Assembly (NCBI GenBank): GCA_001931905.2
Contig: MSJI02000684.1
Coordinates: 48,163-112,162, forward strand
Reading direction: 5' to 3'
Source: Cladosporium sp. IMV 00045
Taxonomy: Eukaryota > Ascomycota > Dothideomycetes > Cladosporiales > Cladosporiaceae
DNA: 64,000 nt
Shown: positions 1-10,069 of the stretch, piece after piece
Layout of the letters: each line of letters starts with the position of its first letter
Numbering within the stretch: the first letter of the stretch is position 1
The notes under the pieces: generated by a model
The model's database searches: none
What the model saw: the letters and a program-made list of their open reading frames with translations, nothing else
Told to the model about the DNA's origin: nothing
Made by a program: the position numbers and the translations under genes

Positions 1-1329
1 TGTGAGCTCCAAGAGTGAAAGTTTTTCCGTCACTTACTGTCTGCCTGTAGTCGTCGACGTGTGCTTGACCTTTGTCGTTTTCGTCCGTCTGATACCAGTG
101 TGGCGATGCAAGCGGAGCGTCCGATTGCGCATTAGGGTAAAATATCAGAGGAAGATACTTTCTGATGCTGTATCCGCGAGACCTCTCGAATGATTGTATC
201 AGATCCTTTGTCCACCAGACTAGGATACTGTTACCAAACTCCATAGAGTCTTCCCAGCCATAGTTGCCTACTTCCTGGATCAGTTCGCGAGTGTTGTTGT
301 AATCCAGAAGATATTTCTCCCAGAAGTCAATAATGAGTTGCGCTCCTCTTTCGGAGAAATGGTCATTAAATCTTGATCCGTTCTGCAAGAAGGACGTGAC
401 TGGTGATTGGGGAACTGTTGTGTTCAGATACAACGGAGATTGCTGGGCCAATCCTATTGTGTGGTTCTGGTAGTAAGCAAAGAGATGGTATTCTGTGCCG
501 TTGGCGGAAGATGGAAAGTTTAGAGAGATTGTACCATCCTCTCCAACCTGATCAGTCACATCGGTAAGAGAGTCGAAGGCCAGTGTGAATCGGGCTCCAC
601 TGTAATTCTGGCTGAGAAATGCCGGTGCTGCTTGGAGCTGTACAGGTGTTTCGTCCAGTATAAGCGCTGTAGATGCAGAGACAAACTCGCCTGTGCCCCA
701 TCCAGGCAGAGTCTCGTTGTATGAGCCCCCAAGAGGTACAGAAATGTTGAACGGCTGGAGATTCCACATTACGCCTTCGTCGTTTGGCTCAGCAGGAACA
801 CCCGATCCTTGGTTTGGACCGAGAGCAAAGTCCATGATTAGGCCATGTTCTTTGGTGGCCTGCAAGGCAACTTCGGTTAAAGCCTCTTTTCACAAATTGT
901 CAGTCATCGTTTGAATTAATTTAATATCACAGGTAAAAGCATACTCCACGCATCCGAACCCCAGCCGTATGTCGTCCAGTCCACTGGGGTTGGACCACCC
1001 TCTTGTACGACAGATGGATAATTGCCGTAGAGGTAGTAGCCTAGTAACTCCATTCCACCAAGTCCGGCTTCTTTGATAAGAGCGAAGTCATTCGCAAGCT
1101 CTTCCAAATCTACGGATGCATCGGGGACCCAGTATCTATTTGTCTGTTAGATTGTGTATCCCATTATACCGCAGTTGTGCAAGAAGTACCTGAACCTGGG
1201 CCTCACGTTCGAAGACGGATTTTCGAACGTTCCGAAAGGGATATCCGGATTGATTTGATCGTCAGTATTATACCCAACCACACCAACAGCATAAAGCGCT
1301 GCCAACGCTGTGAGCTTGAAGTCGATCAT
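1..1329 (-). CDS. Secreted GH106-like (alpha-L-rhamnosidase family) protein, 5' part only
   Basis: Three exons on the minus strand: 1329-1190, 1135-945 and 885 to the window edge. Introns of 54 bp (1136-1189) and 59 bp (886-944) have GT..AG ends and keep frame. The protein starts with a hydrophobic signal peptide (MIDFKLTALAALYAVGVVG). It then reads FENPSSNVRPRFRYWVPDAS, followed by a segment with LIKEAGLGGMELLGYYLYG, the N-terminal signature I associate with fungal proteins related to GH106 alpha-L-rhamnosidases. Several N-x-S/T glycosylation sites follow. The frame stays open to position 1, so the C-terminal catalytic part lies outside the window. Likely role (inference): extracellular degradation of rhamnose-containing plant or microbial polysaccharide. 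A related uncharacterised secreted hydrolase is the main alternative. Confidence 0.65.
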
Positions 1330-1823
1330 GATTCGAACACAACTGTGAAAAAGCTGGTGACGCTTCGAGGACTGACTGGGCAAGCCTCGTCTCTTGATGC
1401 TTGATATAGTACATGGCAGCCAGGATATAGTTCCACCGTGCAATGCAACATTGCCCAGTTTACTTCAAGTCGACGTGCGGGGATCCTTTGACAAACCCTA
1501 CTAGATCATACCTAAGCAAGCTTTAGTGAAGCGCTGGTCCTCTGTTGTGAAAGATCGTCAGGTTCTCCGCAACGTAGAGACTTTGTTCTCGGCGTTTCGG
1601 AGCAGCAACTGCCGGGTAGGGTATGAGAAAATCAACAGTCGTGAAACGTGACATTTGTACCCAAGAATTTTTTCAAGTCATTTGAGTTGTGGCCAAAGAG
1701 ATTCATGCTAAAATGGGAGAAAAGATGAGCATATCGTGGGTATAAAATCGTAGGTGACAGCGTCTTAGAGGAACATCTTACGGACATTTACCGCATGGTA
1801 ATGCTGCTTGTCGCTTAGACAGC
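1330..1823. other. Intergenic: 5' flank of the GH106-like gene, 3' flank of the RTA1-like gene
   Basis: No coding frame is supported. On the minus strand a TATA-like ACTATATCA lies about 75 bp upstream of the GH106-like start codon (around 1402-1410). Confidence 0.5.
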
Positions 1824-2779
1824 TCAGCTTTGTTCTCTCATCTCGACAATCTTGCTTCCTCGCGCTCCTTCTACGCCAAGTAGAGCCTCGCCTCCTGTAC
1901 TGAGAGATTTCGCAACTCTTCTAGCTCTCTTCACCAGCTTCCCAGGATGGATTACCAAAAAGACTGACATAGCAAGCCACATCAACACAGCATCAAAGAG
2001 GTAGATGAAAACCTCATGGCTCATGACGAACCCGTCCGGACCCTGGATATATTCTGCAATGCGAACGATGTTTCGCACCTGAACGAACACACTCGCAAGG
2101 TAGAGTGCGTACATCCTGAGCCGCCAGTTCGGTACTCGAGGATGATCTGAAAGTAGCGAAGGACTCCTGGCATTTCGCATGTGGAATACGATGATGTTGA
2201 TTATGAAGAAGCTGAATAGCGCTAGGTGGAAGAAGAGGCCGACGAGTACTACTGTACCACCGGTCTTTCGAACACCGTCGCTAGTCGTCGCCTGCATACC
2301 AGCTCCTGCAAGCTGGCTGCAGAATGCGACAATGTCGCCCATCATGAAGAGGGTGGTGGTCCAGCGTGGCCCAACAATAGCATGCTCGGCTGCGTCCAGG
2401 GCTTTGATTATTCGACCGAGAGCCATGTAGATGGTTGCCGATATGATTGGAGGCGCTGCCAGAATGAGAAGCAACTGAAGAATAAAGGCTTTGAAGTTTT
2501 CGGGGTCATTGCTGGACCAGACTCGGCCGTAGTAACCGCCTGCTTCCACTATTGGCATGGCAAATCCGTCAGCAAGCTTGCATTTTTGACAGGTCGAGCA
2601 TGGCACGAACTGATTCCTCCGATGATCATGGGTATGAAGAATGCAGAGCGATATGGGAACATCAGCACTGTATGTGCGACTGTCGAGGCGGCGAAAAGTC
2701 CTACGAAGGCCCATCCTGCGGTCTCGGAGGGGTGGTAGGCGTAACCTTCGAAAGAGGATCCATCGCTCTCGATGTTCAT
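1824..2779 (-). CDS. RTA1-like (lipid-translocating exporter family) membrane protein
   Basis: Two exons, 2779-2611 and 2548-1824, with a 62-bp GT..AG intron (2549-2610), give 297 residues. The RTA1-family core is visible: PMIIGGI at the end of exon 1 continues after splicing into MEAGGYYGR, followed by several hydrophobic helices including ILQLLLILAAPPIISATIYM and a GDIVAFCSQLAGAGMQ segment. About seven membrane spans are expected. The family (yeast Rta1, Rsb1) acts in the plasma membrane in resistance to sterol-targeting drugs and in export of sphingoid bases. The gene is divergent from an Upc2-like regulator at 3281; the shared 501-bp promoter carries two everted CCGTAT sites, so co-regulation is plausible (inference). 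Confidence 0.88.
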
Positions 2780-3112
2780 GATGGTAAATCAGCGTAATGA
2801 AAGCCGTAGTGTGTTAGAAAACAGAAACGAGAGAACAGAATGAAAGACAATGAACAGGTTTCTGTGAGCATTTCACCGCAGAAACACTTAGCACTTATAC
2901 GCGATGAGTCCCATAGCGCCATCTCTGAGACGCGCCTGGGATGTCGTATTGTCTAAGAGGCGCAGTTTGAAAACGCAGCGGCCTCTAAGATACGCTGTCA
3001 TTGTTGCAGGTCGGTATGATCACACGTCGAGCGTGTCTGATACGGTGATAGAGGAGAGTGAAGAAGGGGAGTTAGCGGCGAGTTTCAGTGGGGCCAACGC
3101 TCAGATCCTGCA

Positions 3113-3127
3113 CCGTATTTTATACGG
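3113..3127. promoter_or_regulatory. Everted CCGTAT-N3-ATACGG site
   Basis: Perfect inverted repeat CCGTAT TTT ATACGG, 153 bp upstream of the regulator's start codon. CCG/CGG triplets in opposite orientation are the usual target of dimeric Zn2Cys6 proteins. CGTAT also matches most of the TCGTATA sterol-response core of yeast Upc2/Ecm22. Binding is inferred. Confidence 0.45.
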
Positions 3128-3203
3128 CCGCTCGTGTGGATCTATCTTCCTGCAAACATAGGACAGGGCCAGCCAGACAGATTTTAGGCAACAGTTATGC
3201 ATA

Positions 3204-3217
3204 CCGTATAGATACGG
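3204..3217. promoter_or_regulatory. Everted CCGTAT-N2-ATACGG site
   Basis: Second copy of the site above, CCGTAT AG ATACGG, extended by one base on each side to a perfect 16-bp palindrome-like repeat (3203-3218). It lies 63 bp upstream of the regulator's ATG. Autoregulation is a reasonable guess. Confidence 0.45.
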
Positions 3218-3280
3218 TCTTGTCTTGCCAGGGGTCTCCATCGCCGTCAACATACCTACGGCTCATTCGCATTGCACCCG

Positions 3281-4741
3281 ATGGTCGCAAGCACGCCAGC
3301 CGCCGCGAGTGGCAACCGTCGTCGCAAGACGCATAATAAGTCTCGGAACGGATGTTCACAATGTAAGAAAAGACACTATAAGGTGAGGCCTTTTCCAGAA
3401 GCGTTTCGTCTTACTTTTGTTCGTCGCGAAAATGCTGGGCCGACATCTTCATAAGCTCATTCGCTTACTTTGCTTCCAGTGCGATGAAGGTATCGTCTTC
3501 CACTCCTCGCCCCACGACACTTGAAAGAATGCTAATGCTTTTCTTTCACCCTCTAATGAAGTTTATCCAATATGTTCTAATTGCAAACGTCTTGGCTCGA
3601 GCTGCAGCCTGAGTAGCCCTGCTTCTCCCACAGATTCGGAGGTGGTAGAGAAACAACTCAACCTGGATGATCTACAACTCCTGCACGACTGGGGGACGGG
3701 TAGCGACACCAAGTTCTCTGATCATCAAGCTGAGGAGTTATTCCGTCAACAAAGGGGTCGGGAGATAGAGCTCGGTTTCCAACATCCATATGGTATGTAC
3801 TCGGGCCAGCTACTATGCCATCTCGAGCATGCCAATGTCGGATATGCTCAAGATAACAGCCGAGCCAGGTCGGCGAGACGTAGGCTGACAGATCAATAGT
3901 CCTTCACATAATCTTAGCCATCGCGGCTCTACATTTGACGACGACTCGCCCGGATGAGTCCAAATGGTACGCTCTTGCTACATCCCATCACGGTGCTGCC
4001 ATTCGACTCGCGCGCCCACATATCGCCGCCTCCGAGTCGGTTCACAGCGAGGCTGTGTTTAACTTCTCCTGCTTCAACTCCCTCTTCTCTTTCGCGGAAC
4101 CCCCGCTGCGTCCTCGTGGAGAAGATGGACCTCGCGACTATATTGGAGATCTCATGGATTCTTTCCGCATGTGTCGCGGCATTCGAGCCATCATCGCCAA
4201 GGATCACAACGTCCTCGCTGAGAAAGGTGCCATCGGCAATCCAGCCTGGTCTTATGACGAGAAAAGTGTCGAGTCAACTCTGGCCGAGAGGTTCCCACAG
4301 ATGCAACCGCTGGAAGTCATGGTCATGCAACATATCGATGATCAAGACCAGAAAGCCGCCACCCTCAGTGCGGTGCGGCGGCTTTTCATCGCCATGGGCG
4401 TCTTGGATGATACTCCCGCCGATCATTCGTCCGTAAGCCTGACCCAACGATGGGCAATCGCGTCCGAGAAGACTTTCATCGACTTGTGCGACTCTCGACA
4501 TCCAGTAGCCCTTGTGATCCTCGCACATTATGCACTTCTTGTCAACAAACGCAGAAACATCTGGTTCCTCCGTCGATGGCCACAGTTGATCTTGCAGAAT
4601 GTTCGTCAGGAACTACAAGGAACCCACTGGATTCAGTATCTTGAATGGCCGGATTTCGAAATCAGCCAAGCGCGGGACAGTCCTGGTTCTTCATCCGACA
4701 GCAATGTTTCCACAATCCAGCGCGAGAAGTCCATCGTATGA
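3281..4741 (+). CDS. Zn(2)Cys(6) transcription factor, Upc2-like
   Basis: Four exons, 3281-3382, 3480-3489, 3562-3792 and 3900-4741, give 394 residues. The 10-bp second exon is needed to complete the zinc cluster. After splicing the six cysteines are at about 25, 28, 35, 42, 45 and 52 (C-x2-C-x6-C-x6-C-x2-C-x6-C), with the family's RHYKCDE core. Downstream, HPYVLHIILAIAALHL followed by a long helical region matches the regulatory half of the sterol-uptake-control (Upc2-like) group of fungal regulators. The start is the first ATG ahead of the basic N-terminus. It is divergent from the RTA1-like exporter, a class of target that fits a sterol or lipid regulator. Which lipid pathway it controls cannot be read from the sequence. 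Confidence 0.82.
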
Positions 4742-4810
4742 TCGAAGAATCGCAACTGGGGAGTTACTGATCTAGATGTTCTGATCCGAAATGCACCAAA
4801 AAGCCGAGGG

Positions 4811-4818
4811 TATATAAT
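4811..4818 (+). promoter_or_regulatory. TATA-like element upstream of tRNA-Cys
   Basis: TATATAAT lies about 40 bp upstream of the tRNA 5' end, the spacing at which upstream TATA boxes assist TFIIIB at some fungal Pol III genes. Confidence 0.4.
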
Positions 4819-4857
4819 GCAGCCAGCTAAGCTTTGCGAGCAATAACGCGAAATCTA

Positions 4858-4941
4858 GCTTCTTTAGCTCAGTGGTAGAGCGTGGGATTGCAGCAATTGC
4901 AAGACATCCTAAGGTCCCTGTTTCGATCACGGGAGGAAGCT
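4858..4941 (+). tRNA. tRNA-Cys (GCA) with a 12-nt intron
   Basis: A full cloverleaf can be drawn. Acceptor arm 4858-4864 pairs with 4934-4940, D-arm GCTC/GAGC, anticodon stem TGGGA/TCCTA, T-arm CCTGT/ACGGG with loop TTCGATC. The anticodon loop reads TTGCAG, giving anticodon GCA, and is lengthened by about 12 nt inserted after position 37, the standard place for a nuclear tRNA intron. The discriminator base is T (U73), a cysteine identity element. A T-run at 4945 follows. Confidence 0.88.
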
Positions 4942-4944
4942 GTC

Positions 4945-4950
4945 TTTTTT
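4945..4950 (+). terminator. Pol III T-tract terminator
   Basis: A run of six T residues starts 3 bp after the discriminator base of tRNA-Cys, as expected for RNA polymerase III termination. Confidence 0.75.
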
Positions 4951-5894
4951 GTGCCAATAATTTTTGGCCCATCGCACGCATAGGCATTTACATTCCAGTG
5001 CGTGAGAGACTGAGGCTCCCACCACTATCTGTGGAAATTCTGGCAGGGTCTGATTGGCCGCCGATATTCAGGACTTCTCTCCCGGTGCGCCGTGCTTTGA
5101 GAAGATTCGTGTGCCTGGACGTGTCGAAATGGTTGAACGAGAGTGAATTTAGGAATCAAGCATGAAGTCGCATGATCTATTTTGCTTCCGAAACTCGTAT
5201 TATTCGATATACTACAGTTGACGGTTGCGGATCAGCTCGGGTCTCAATACGTACAGACTGAAGCTGGGCAAAGGCATGCATTATTGAGCCATGCAATATT
5301 TCAATGTCAGAGCAAGATCGCAGAAGCAGGGGCAAGAGGCTGGAAGGGTCGGTTGAGATGCACTCATATACAAACATCGAGAGCAAATCAGTGAACTTCC
5401 AAAAGGAATAAGCTCAATTGACCTCAAGGTCAAGCCGTGACCAATTCTCTCTTTCGATGAATGCTTTGTTGCAGTCGTAACTATTCATCTTTCTAATCTT
5501 GTAATGCAAAAATCGTACATCGAATGCTCTGTCATTCGGTCCATGCGGGTCCATGCGCCTGTTGTCCACATGCTTCTTCGCTCGCTGAAAATGATTCAAT
5601 CTGCAGGTGATTCTCCTCGTCCTGTTCGTCACTCGCGCTCCTACGCTCTTTGTTGCCATCATGGGCATGAGCCATATCTTTCTTGGATGTGCGAAGGGGT
5701 CTTTCACCTTCTGACTGACATGCTTTGAACGGGAAAGTGATCCCTCGGCATTCTTCTTTTGGCGCTCGTCAGGACCAAGCTTCCTGTGAACTTCTCAAGA
5801 TTTCGAGCCTGTTCCTTGCGAACTTCCCGGCATCGAAAAAGCTCAAGTAAAGGCTTCGTTCTTCTTCAATCTCTCCCTCAAATCAAACAGTCTT
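4951..5894. other. Intergenic, no gene seen
   Basis: Only short overlapping frames without recognisable motifs, signal peptides or good splice junctions. The right part is probably the 3' flank of the peroxiredoxin-like gene. Confidence 0.5.
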
Positions 5895-7076
5895 TCAGTC
5901 GTCCAACTCGAGCACCCTCCTGATAACATCGACCTCGGCATGATTCCTGTAATTCTTCATGCGATGACACCACACCACCTCACCCTCATCGAAGAGGAAC
6001 TCCCCTCCAATCTGAAAAATATTCCCGCCCTTGACGACATCCCTCTTCCTGATCGACAGATTATTCTCCCCCCTGCCCCCATCCCCCATGGAGCTAGGAC
6101 TCACAGACCTCGCCTCGTCCCGCGCCTCCATCTCGTCCACCTGCGCTGCCTCGCGGTCCAGCTCCGCCTGCCGCCGTTTCCGCTCCGCGGCCTCCAGCTT
6201 CAGTTTGTTCAGCTCCGCCTGCCGCAGCTTGATGCCGTTGCGGATTGTGGAGAGTTGGCCTGCGGCCCAGGCCACGGGCGAGATCTCTTTCATGTACTCC
6301 GGTCGCTTGGAGCCGATGTTCACGCTGAGGACCATGCCGAGGCGCTTGAAGAGGGCGCGGCTGGGTTCGGCGTAGATAGGGAAGGGACAGCCGGTTTTCA
6401 GCTTGTAGAAGGGGATGAGTTCGGGGTGGCCGCAGCCTATGACGAAGATGGAGGTCGGCGTCGGGATCGAGAAGTATTCTTGCATCGTGATGTTGTCACT
6501 GATCGCTTTGAGGTAGGCCTGGCATGCACCGCAGTAGAAGTGGCGGATGAAGATGATTAGTTGTCGAGTGTGCGTTGCTGTGGCTGGGTGGAAGAGCTGG
6601 CCGAATGGGCAGGGTGTGCCGTCGGCGGAGTAGATGGGGATGTTGTAGGCGGCGGCAAGGCTGGCGCGATCGGGGCACTCGTCGGTGATGGCATCGTACT
6701 GGTCTGTATCGGATCGGAGGCGTTCAGACCAATCGTCGGTGTCGACAAGTCGAAGGTTGTTTTCTGGGAAGGGCTCTGGATGATTGTGGCGACTGGCACG
6801 CATTGAAGAGGGAAGTTTGGGTAGGGCTTCGTATGGTTCTTCGGTGGGTGAGTTGTTTATGCTTGTGGGAGCCGTGGAGTATGCATTGTTGTCGAAGGAT
6901 AGCATAGAATCGGCCGTCGAAGCCTTCGACGGCTTGGAGACATGGATACCATGTCGTCTGCTGTCGAATGTGTGAGAGCTTGCCGGCGAGACTGGAGCGG
7001 CACGGCGTGAGGGCGGCTGGTATTCTTGCTCAAACTTCGATGTCCCGACTGGACTGACTGGTCGTTCTGTCTCCAT
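5895..7076 (-). CDS. AhpC/TSA-type thioredoxin-fold protein (PRXL2/AAED1-like)
   Basis: Single exon, 393 residues. Residues 1-130 are Ser/Pro-rich and probably disordered. The domain begins around YNIPIYSADG and contains LIIFIRHFYCGACQAYL, the strand-loop-helix with a CxxC (CGAC) typical of the AhpC/TSA_2 (PRXL2) family, then IFVIGCGHPELIPFYKL and GCPFPIYAEPSRALFKRLGM. A coiled, charged stretch (about 285-320) interrupts the fold before the last strands GNIFQIGGEFLFDEG and WCHRM. Family members are putative thiol-dependent redox proteins; substrate and partner are unknown. Most family proteins are shorter; the long N-terminal extension is common in filamentous fungi. Confidence 0.82.
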   Translation of the reverse strand: METERPVSPVGTSKFEQEYQPPSRRAAPVSPASSHTFDSRRHGIHVSKPSKASTADSMLSFDNNAYSTAPTSINNSPTEEPYEALPKLPSSMRASRHNHPEPFPENNLRLVDTDDWSERLRSDTDQYDAITDECPDRASLAAAYNIPIYSADGTPCPFGQLFHPATATHTRQLIIFIRHFYCGACQAYLKAISDNITMQEYFSIPTPTSIFVIGCGHPELIPFYKLKTGCPFPIYAEPSRALFKRLGMVLSVNIGSKRPEYMKEISPVAWAAGQLSTIRNGIKLRQAELNKLKLEAAERKRRQAELDREAAQVDEMEARDEARSVSPSSMGDGGRGENNLSIRKRDVVKGGNIFQIGGEFLFDEGEVVWCHRMKNYRNHAEVDVIRRVLELDD

Positions 7077-8524
7077 GCTGCAGCCGGTGGCGCGCGTCCG
7101 CGAAGGAGGCGCTAGGATGTGATGGGTGATGTGGTCCCGTATGTGACGAACTCTCGCCTAGCCGGTGATATCAGAAGTGCCTTATAGTCGTTAGATTCGG
7201 AGAATGACGAAAGCAACGTGGTCGACTGATGTTGATAAGGCAAAAGGAATAGCAGGAAGGTTTAGAAGGAAAAGTATCACGTCAGGGTCGAAAAGAATAG
7301 AGTGTGCGGCGACCACCATGGCCACGAATCTGCCATGAGCAACTACCTAGTTACAGCCATTCGCCTTTGCTCACCCGCCTCCCAAGGGCCGGAGAGACGT
7401 CAATTTAGCACGCGTGTCGGACCAATGGTTTCCTAGGCCCACCTTTTCGCGGCACCGCCCCATGTCATATGAGACGTCACTCACATGCGACCGTCCGACG
7501 ATCATGCGTGGTGGGTGCGGCCAGAACTGGAATTCTGCGTGGCCTGTCCAACACCTCATTTCCGGCTCCCAGACAACATATCGTGAGCGTGGTGGTCGCT
7601 GTGATCGCACAGCATATGCAGCTCGCGGGAGAAATATTGCTTTTGCGGCTTGTTTGTGGCGAGAGACTATGAGATGGGGTCGCCGATGCAAGTCCCGATA
7701 TGGAAATCGGCAGTGCGGCCAGACCGGGCGTGAAGACCCTCTTAGCTGCGTGCCGGTCGTGCTTAGAAGGCGTTGGAAATTGTAGCCTGCCGCGGAGTGC
7801 CATCGAGACGTGACTATGCGAGGGCGATTTGCATCTGCTTCTGACGAGATATATGAATGACAATATGCCAGAGGTCGTTGGCGATGGGTATGACCTCAAG
7901 CGAACCACCCGGCAGTTTCATGTGAAGACATCCTTCACGTCGATCATCCAGGATTTCGCTGCCAATAATCATCTCCTTGACTTGGACTGATCCTGCTGCT
8001 CCCTCGGAGGCGGGGGGAGCCGTTGCACGCCCGTTGGCATGGACAGAGGGCTAGATGTATTCATAGCGCCCACGAGCACAGAGGAGCTGCAGATCAATCC
8101 TTTCCGTTCTATTGGCGTTCTCCCGTGTCTACGGAAATCATTCGGCCAGGATGCCAGCGTTGACGGGAGACAAGGGATGGATATTTCAACATGTCAGCTC
8201 ACCTCGCGTAGTACATCGATATGCCAGGGTTCTCGGTGAACAGAAGCGACTCAGGGCACCATATATCGTGAACAGAGTAGCGTCATGGGCCCTGACTCTC
8301 ACTTCACTCCCTGAGTATGTAGTGGGGAGCGGAAACCATATCCCTGCAGGCTGGGCGAACAGGACTCCTTCATGTCAAACGGAAGGAAGCGTTTCCGAGA
8401 TGTTCAAGATGTCATGCGAGCCCTCAGGCTCAAATACTTTGAAAGGCTGTCCGGAACAGTAAGGACCGCCCCAGGTGTGATATTACACGACGTTTTGGAT
8501 GACTCGTCACACAATGATAATACC
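7077..8524. other. Long intergenic region (promoter of the AhpC/TSA-like gene, 3' flank of IPK1)
   Basis: 1.4 kb with overlapping frames up to about 140 codons on both strands, none with recognisable domains. I see no supported gene, tRNA or repeat. Confidence 0.45.
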
Positions 8525-9505
8525 TCAACCCCCCCTTGAAAGCCGACAAATAGTCTCCTCCGTCCAAACCGCGTCCGCTTCGGCATTCACGTACCACCCT
8601 TCAACAATCAACTTGCGCTCCACCTCCTTCCACCTTCCAAGCTTCTCAGGCTGCTTGAAATCCAAATCGCCCAACCGGGCCTCTATTCCTTCGCTCGTGT
8701 TCCTGACAAACAGCGTGCAATCCCGGAGCGTCATGGCTCGGCAAAGGTCGTAGATGCCCTCTGCGCCCGTCACGCCGAGTACACCACGCGGATCCAGAAA
8801 CCTCTGCTGGTCGCGCAGGATGGCGAACAGAGGCTGCGCGCCTTCGACAAGGAAACTCGCTAGCTCTGTCTCCCTCGTCGCTTTCTCTGCTGCTCGACGC
8901 CGGTCCTGCACTCGCTCGCTGACTAGGTCGAACGGACAGCTGCCTTGCGCGTCCGTCGCGGTGCACTTGCCTTGAGCTGCCCTTTGGGCGCGCAGAGCGC
9001 AGGTCCGACATCGTCTGGCGTTCGAGGGCGCGTTGGGAGATTGCAATAGCCACTTGGGCTTGGTTTCCAGCATTGCTTTGCCGTCCGCGGGCGTCATGTC
9101 TGTCACTAGGAGGCCGTATCGCTCATCCTCCGGCAGGCTGTCTTGGCTGCGTCGTGAAGGGCGGACTTGGCGATCGAGGGCGGTATTCAAAGCGTCAATG
9201 AGATTCTCTTCCAGGTAGATCAGGTTGTGCTGCACGAGACATTCCGCCGGGAAGATAGGCCGGAAGTTCTTATTGAATGACTGTACTTGCTCAGTCGTGG
9301 CCTGGACGTGAGGCAGGTTCTTTCGCAGGCGCAGTAGCTTTCCTTGAAGAGATTCGGGTAATGCGCCGCCATCTTGCACAATACTGAAGATGAAGTTTGC
9401 GCCGCCTTCGTTCAGATATTGAAGTTTGAAGGCGATGCCGTTCTCCGTTCCTGTCGCGGACAGTCGTGGCAGCTCCCCAGGCAAGCAATATGCAGTGATT
9501 GACAT
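8525..9505 (-). CDS. IPK1: Inositol-pentakisphosphate 2-kinase
   Basis: Single exon, 326 residues from the first ATG (MSITAY). The kinase phosphorylates Ins(1,3,4,5,6)P5 at the 2-position to make InsP6, needed for mRNA export and other nuclear functions. Family features seen: a glycine-containing N-lobe (NEGGANFIFSI), KLLRLRK with the ATP-site lysine region, LVQHNLIYLEE, the LETKPKWLL segment matching the family's E-I-K-P-K motif (Thr replaces Ile), a Cys-rich zinc-binding-like patch (RRCRTCALR, GSCPFDL) and the C-lobe LGDLDFKQPEKL. The frame is open a further 84 bp upstream but without an ATG, so 9505 is the best start. Confidence 0.9.
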   Translation of the reverse strand: MSITAYCLPGELPRLSATGTENGIAFKLQYLNEGGANFIFSIVQDGGALPESLQGKLLRLRKNLPHVQATTEQVQSFNKNFRPIFPAECLVQHNLIYLEENLIDALNTALDRQVRPSRRSQDSLPEDERYGLLVTDMTPADGKAMLETKPKWLLQSPNAPSNARRCRTCALRAQRAAQGKCTATDAQGSCPFDLVSERVQDRRRAAEKATRETELASFLVEGAQPLFAILRDQQRFLDPRGVLGVTGAEGIYDLCRAMTLRDCTLFVRNTSEGIEARLGDLDFKQPEKLGRWKEVERKLIVEGWYVNAEADAVWTEETICRLSRGG

Positions 9506-10069
9506 CGTCACATCAAGCCACTTCGCTTGCAAACGAGACCCATAAGAGAGAAAGAAAGGAAAATAAACACTTCCCACAAGCTTCTCCAATCTCTGTAACC
9601 TCGTAAAGTCAAAACCCGCCGTCTGACACCACCTTACTCAGCAGCCTTCCGTAATGTTGTGCGTATGCGCTCTCCCAGAGCAGCCCATCCAAAACACCAA
9701 GCTCCACGAAGAGAAAGTCCCCGAAAATCCCACAACCACGAGCTTTCACGTGGAATAGATTGCTCGCATGCCGTAGTCGCAAATCCAAGAGTCCAGAAAC
9801 GCGCGAATTGAATCCTGGAACCCACAAGGCTGCAGCAGCACAACGGTGGACAGCTCATCACACCTCCCACATTTTCCCCACCAGCGATGATGACTCTCCA
9901 CCCACACCGACCGCACTTCATCGCCAGAGCAAGCTCAACGCCTCTCAGGCGCTGGCCGGCCGCCGTCTAACCGCCTTCGCGCGAAACCCAACATCAAATT
10001 AACAATATTGGAGTAAAAGCCATTCGAGCGCGGCTCTTTCATTCAAGTTGTTTTCATAGCAACTGTTTT
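9506..10069. other. Divergent promoter region IPK1 / ECM15-like
   Basis: 564 bp between two start codons. No gene or strong motif recognised. Confidence 0.45.

Larger units (their letters stand above)
2780..3280. promoter_or_regulatory. Divergent promoter between the RTA1-like gene and the Zn2Cys6 regulator
   Basis: This 501-bp stretch between two start codons holds no supported gene. It contains two inverted repeats built from the same half-site, CCGTAT/ATACGG (3113-3127 and 3204-3217), plus single half-sites ATACGG at 3040-3045 and CGGTAT at 3012-3017. Confidence 0.6.

Noticed and set aside
7414..7908. Overlapping frames of 123-143 codons on both strands
   Set aside because: No recognisable motif, and the frames mirror one another as chance openings in GC-rich DNA.
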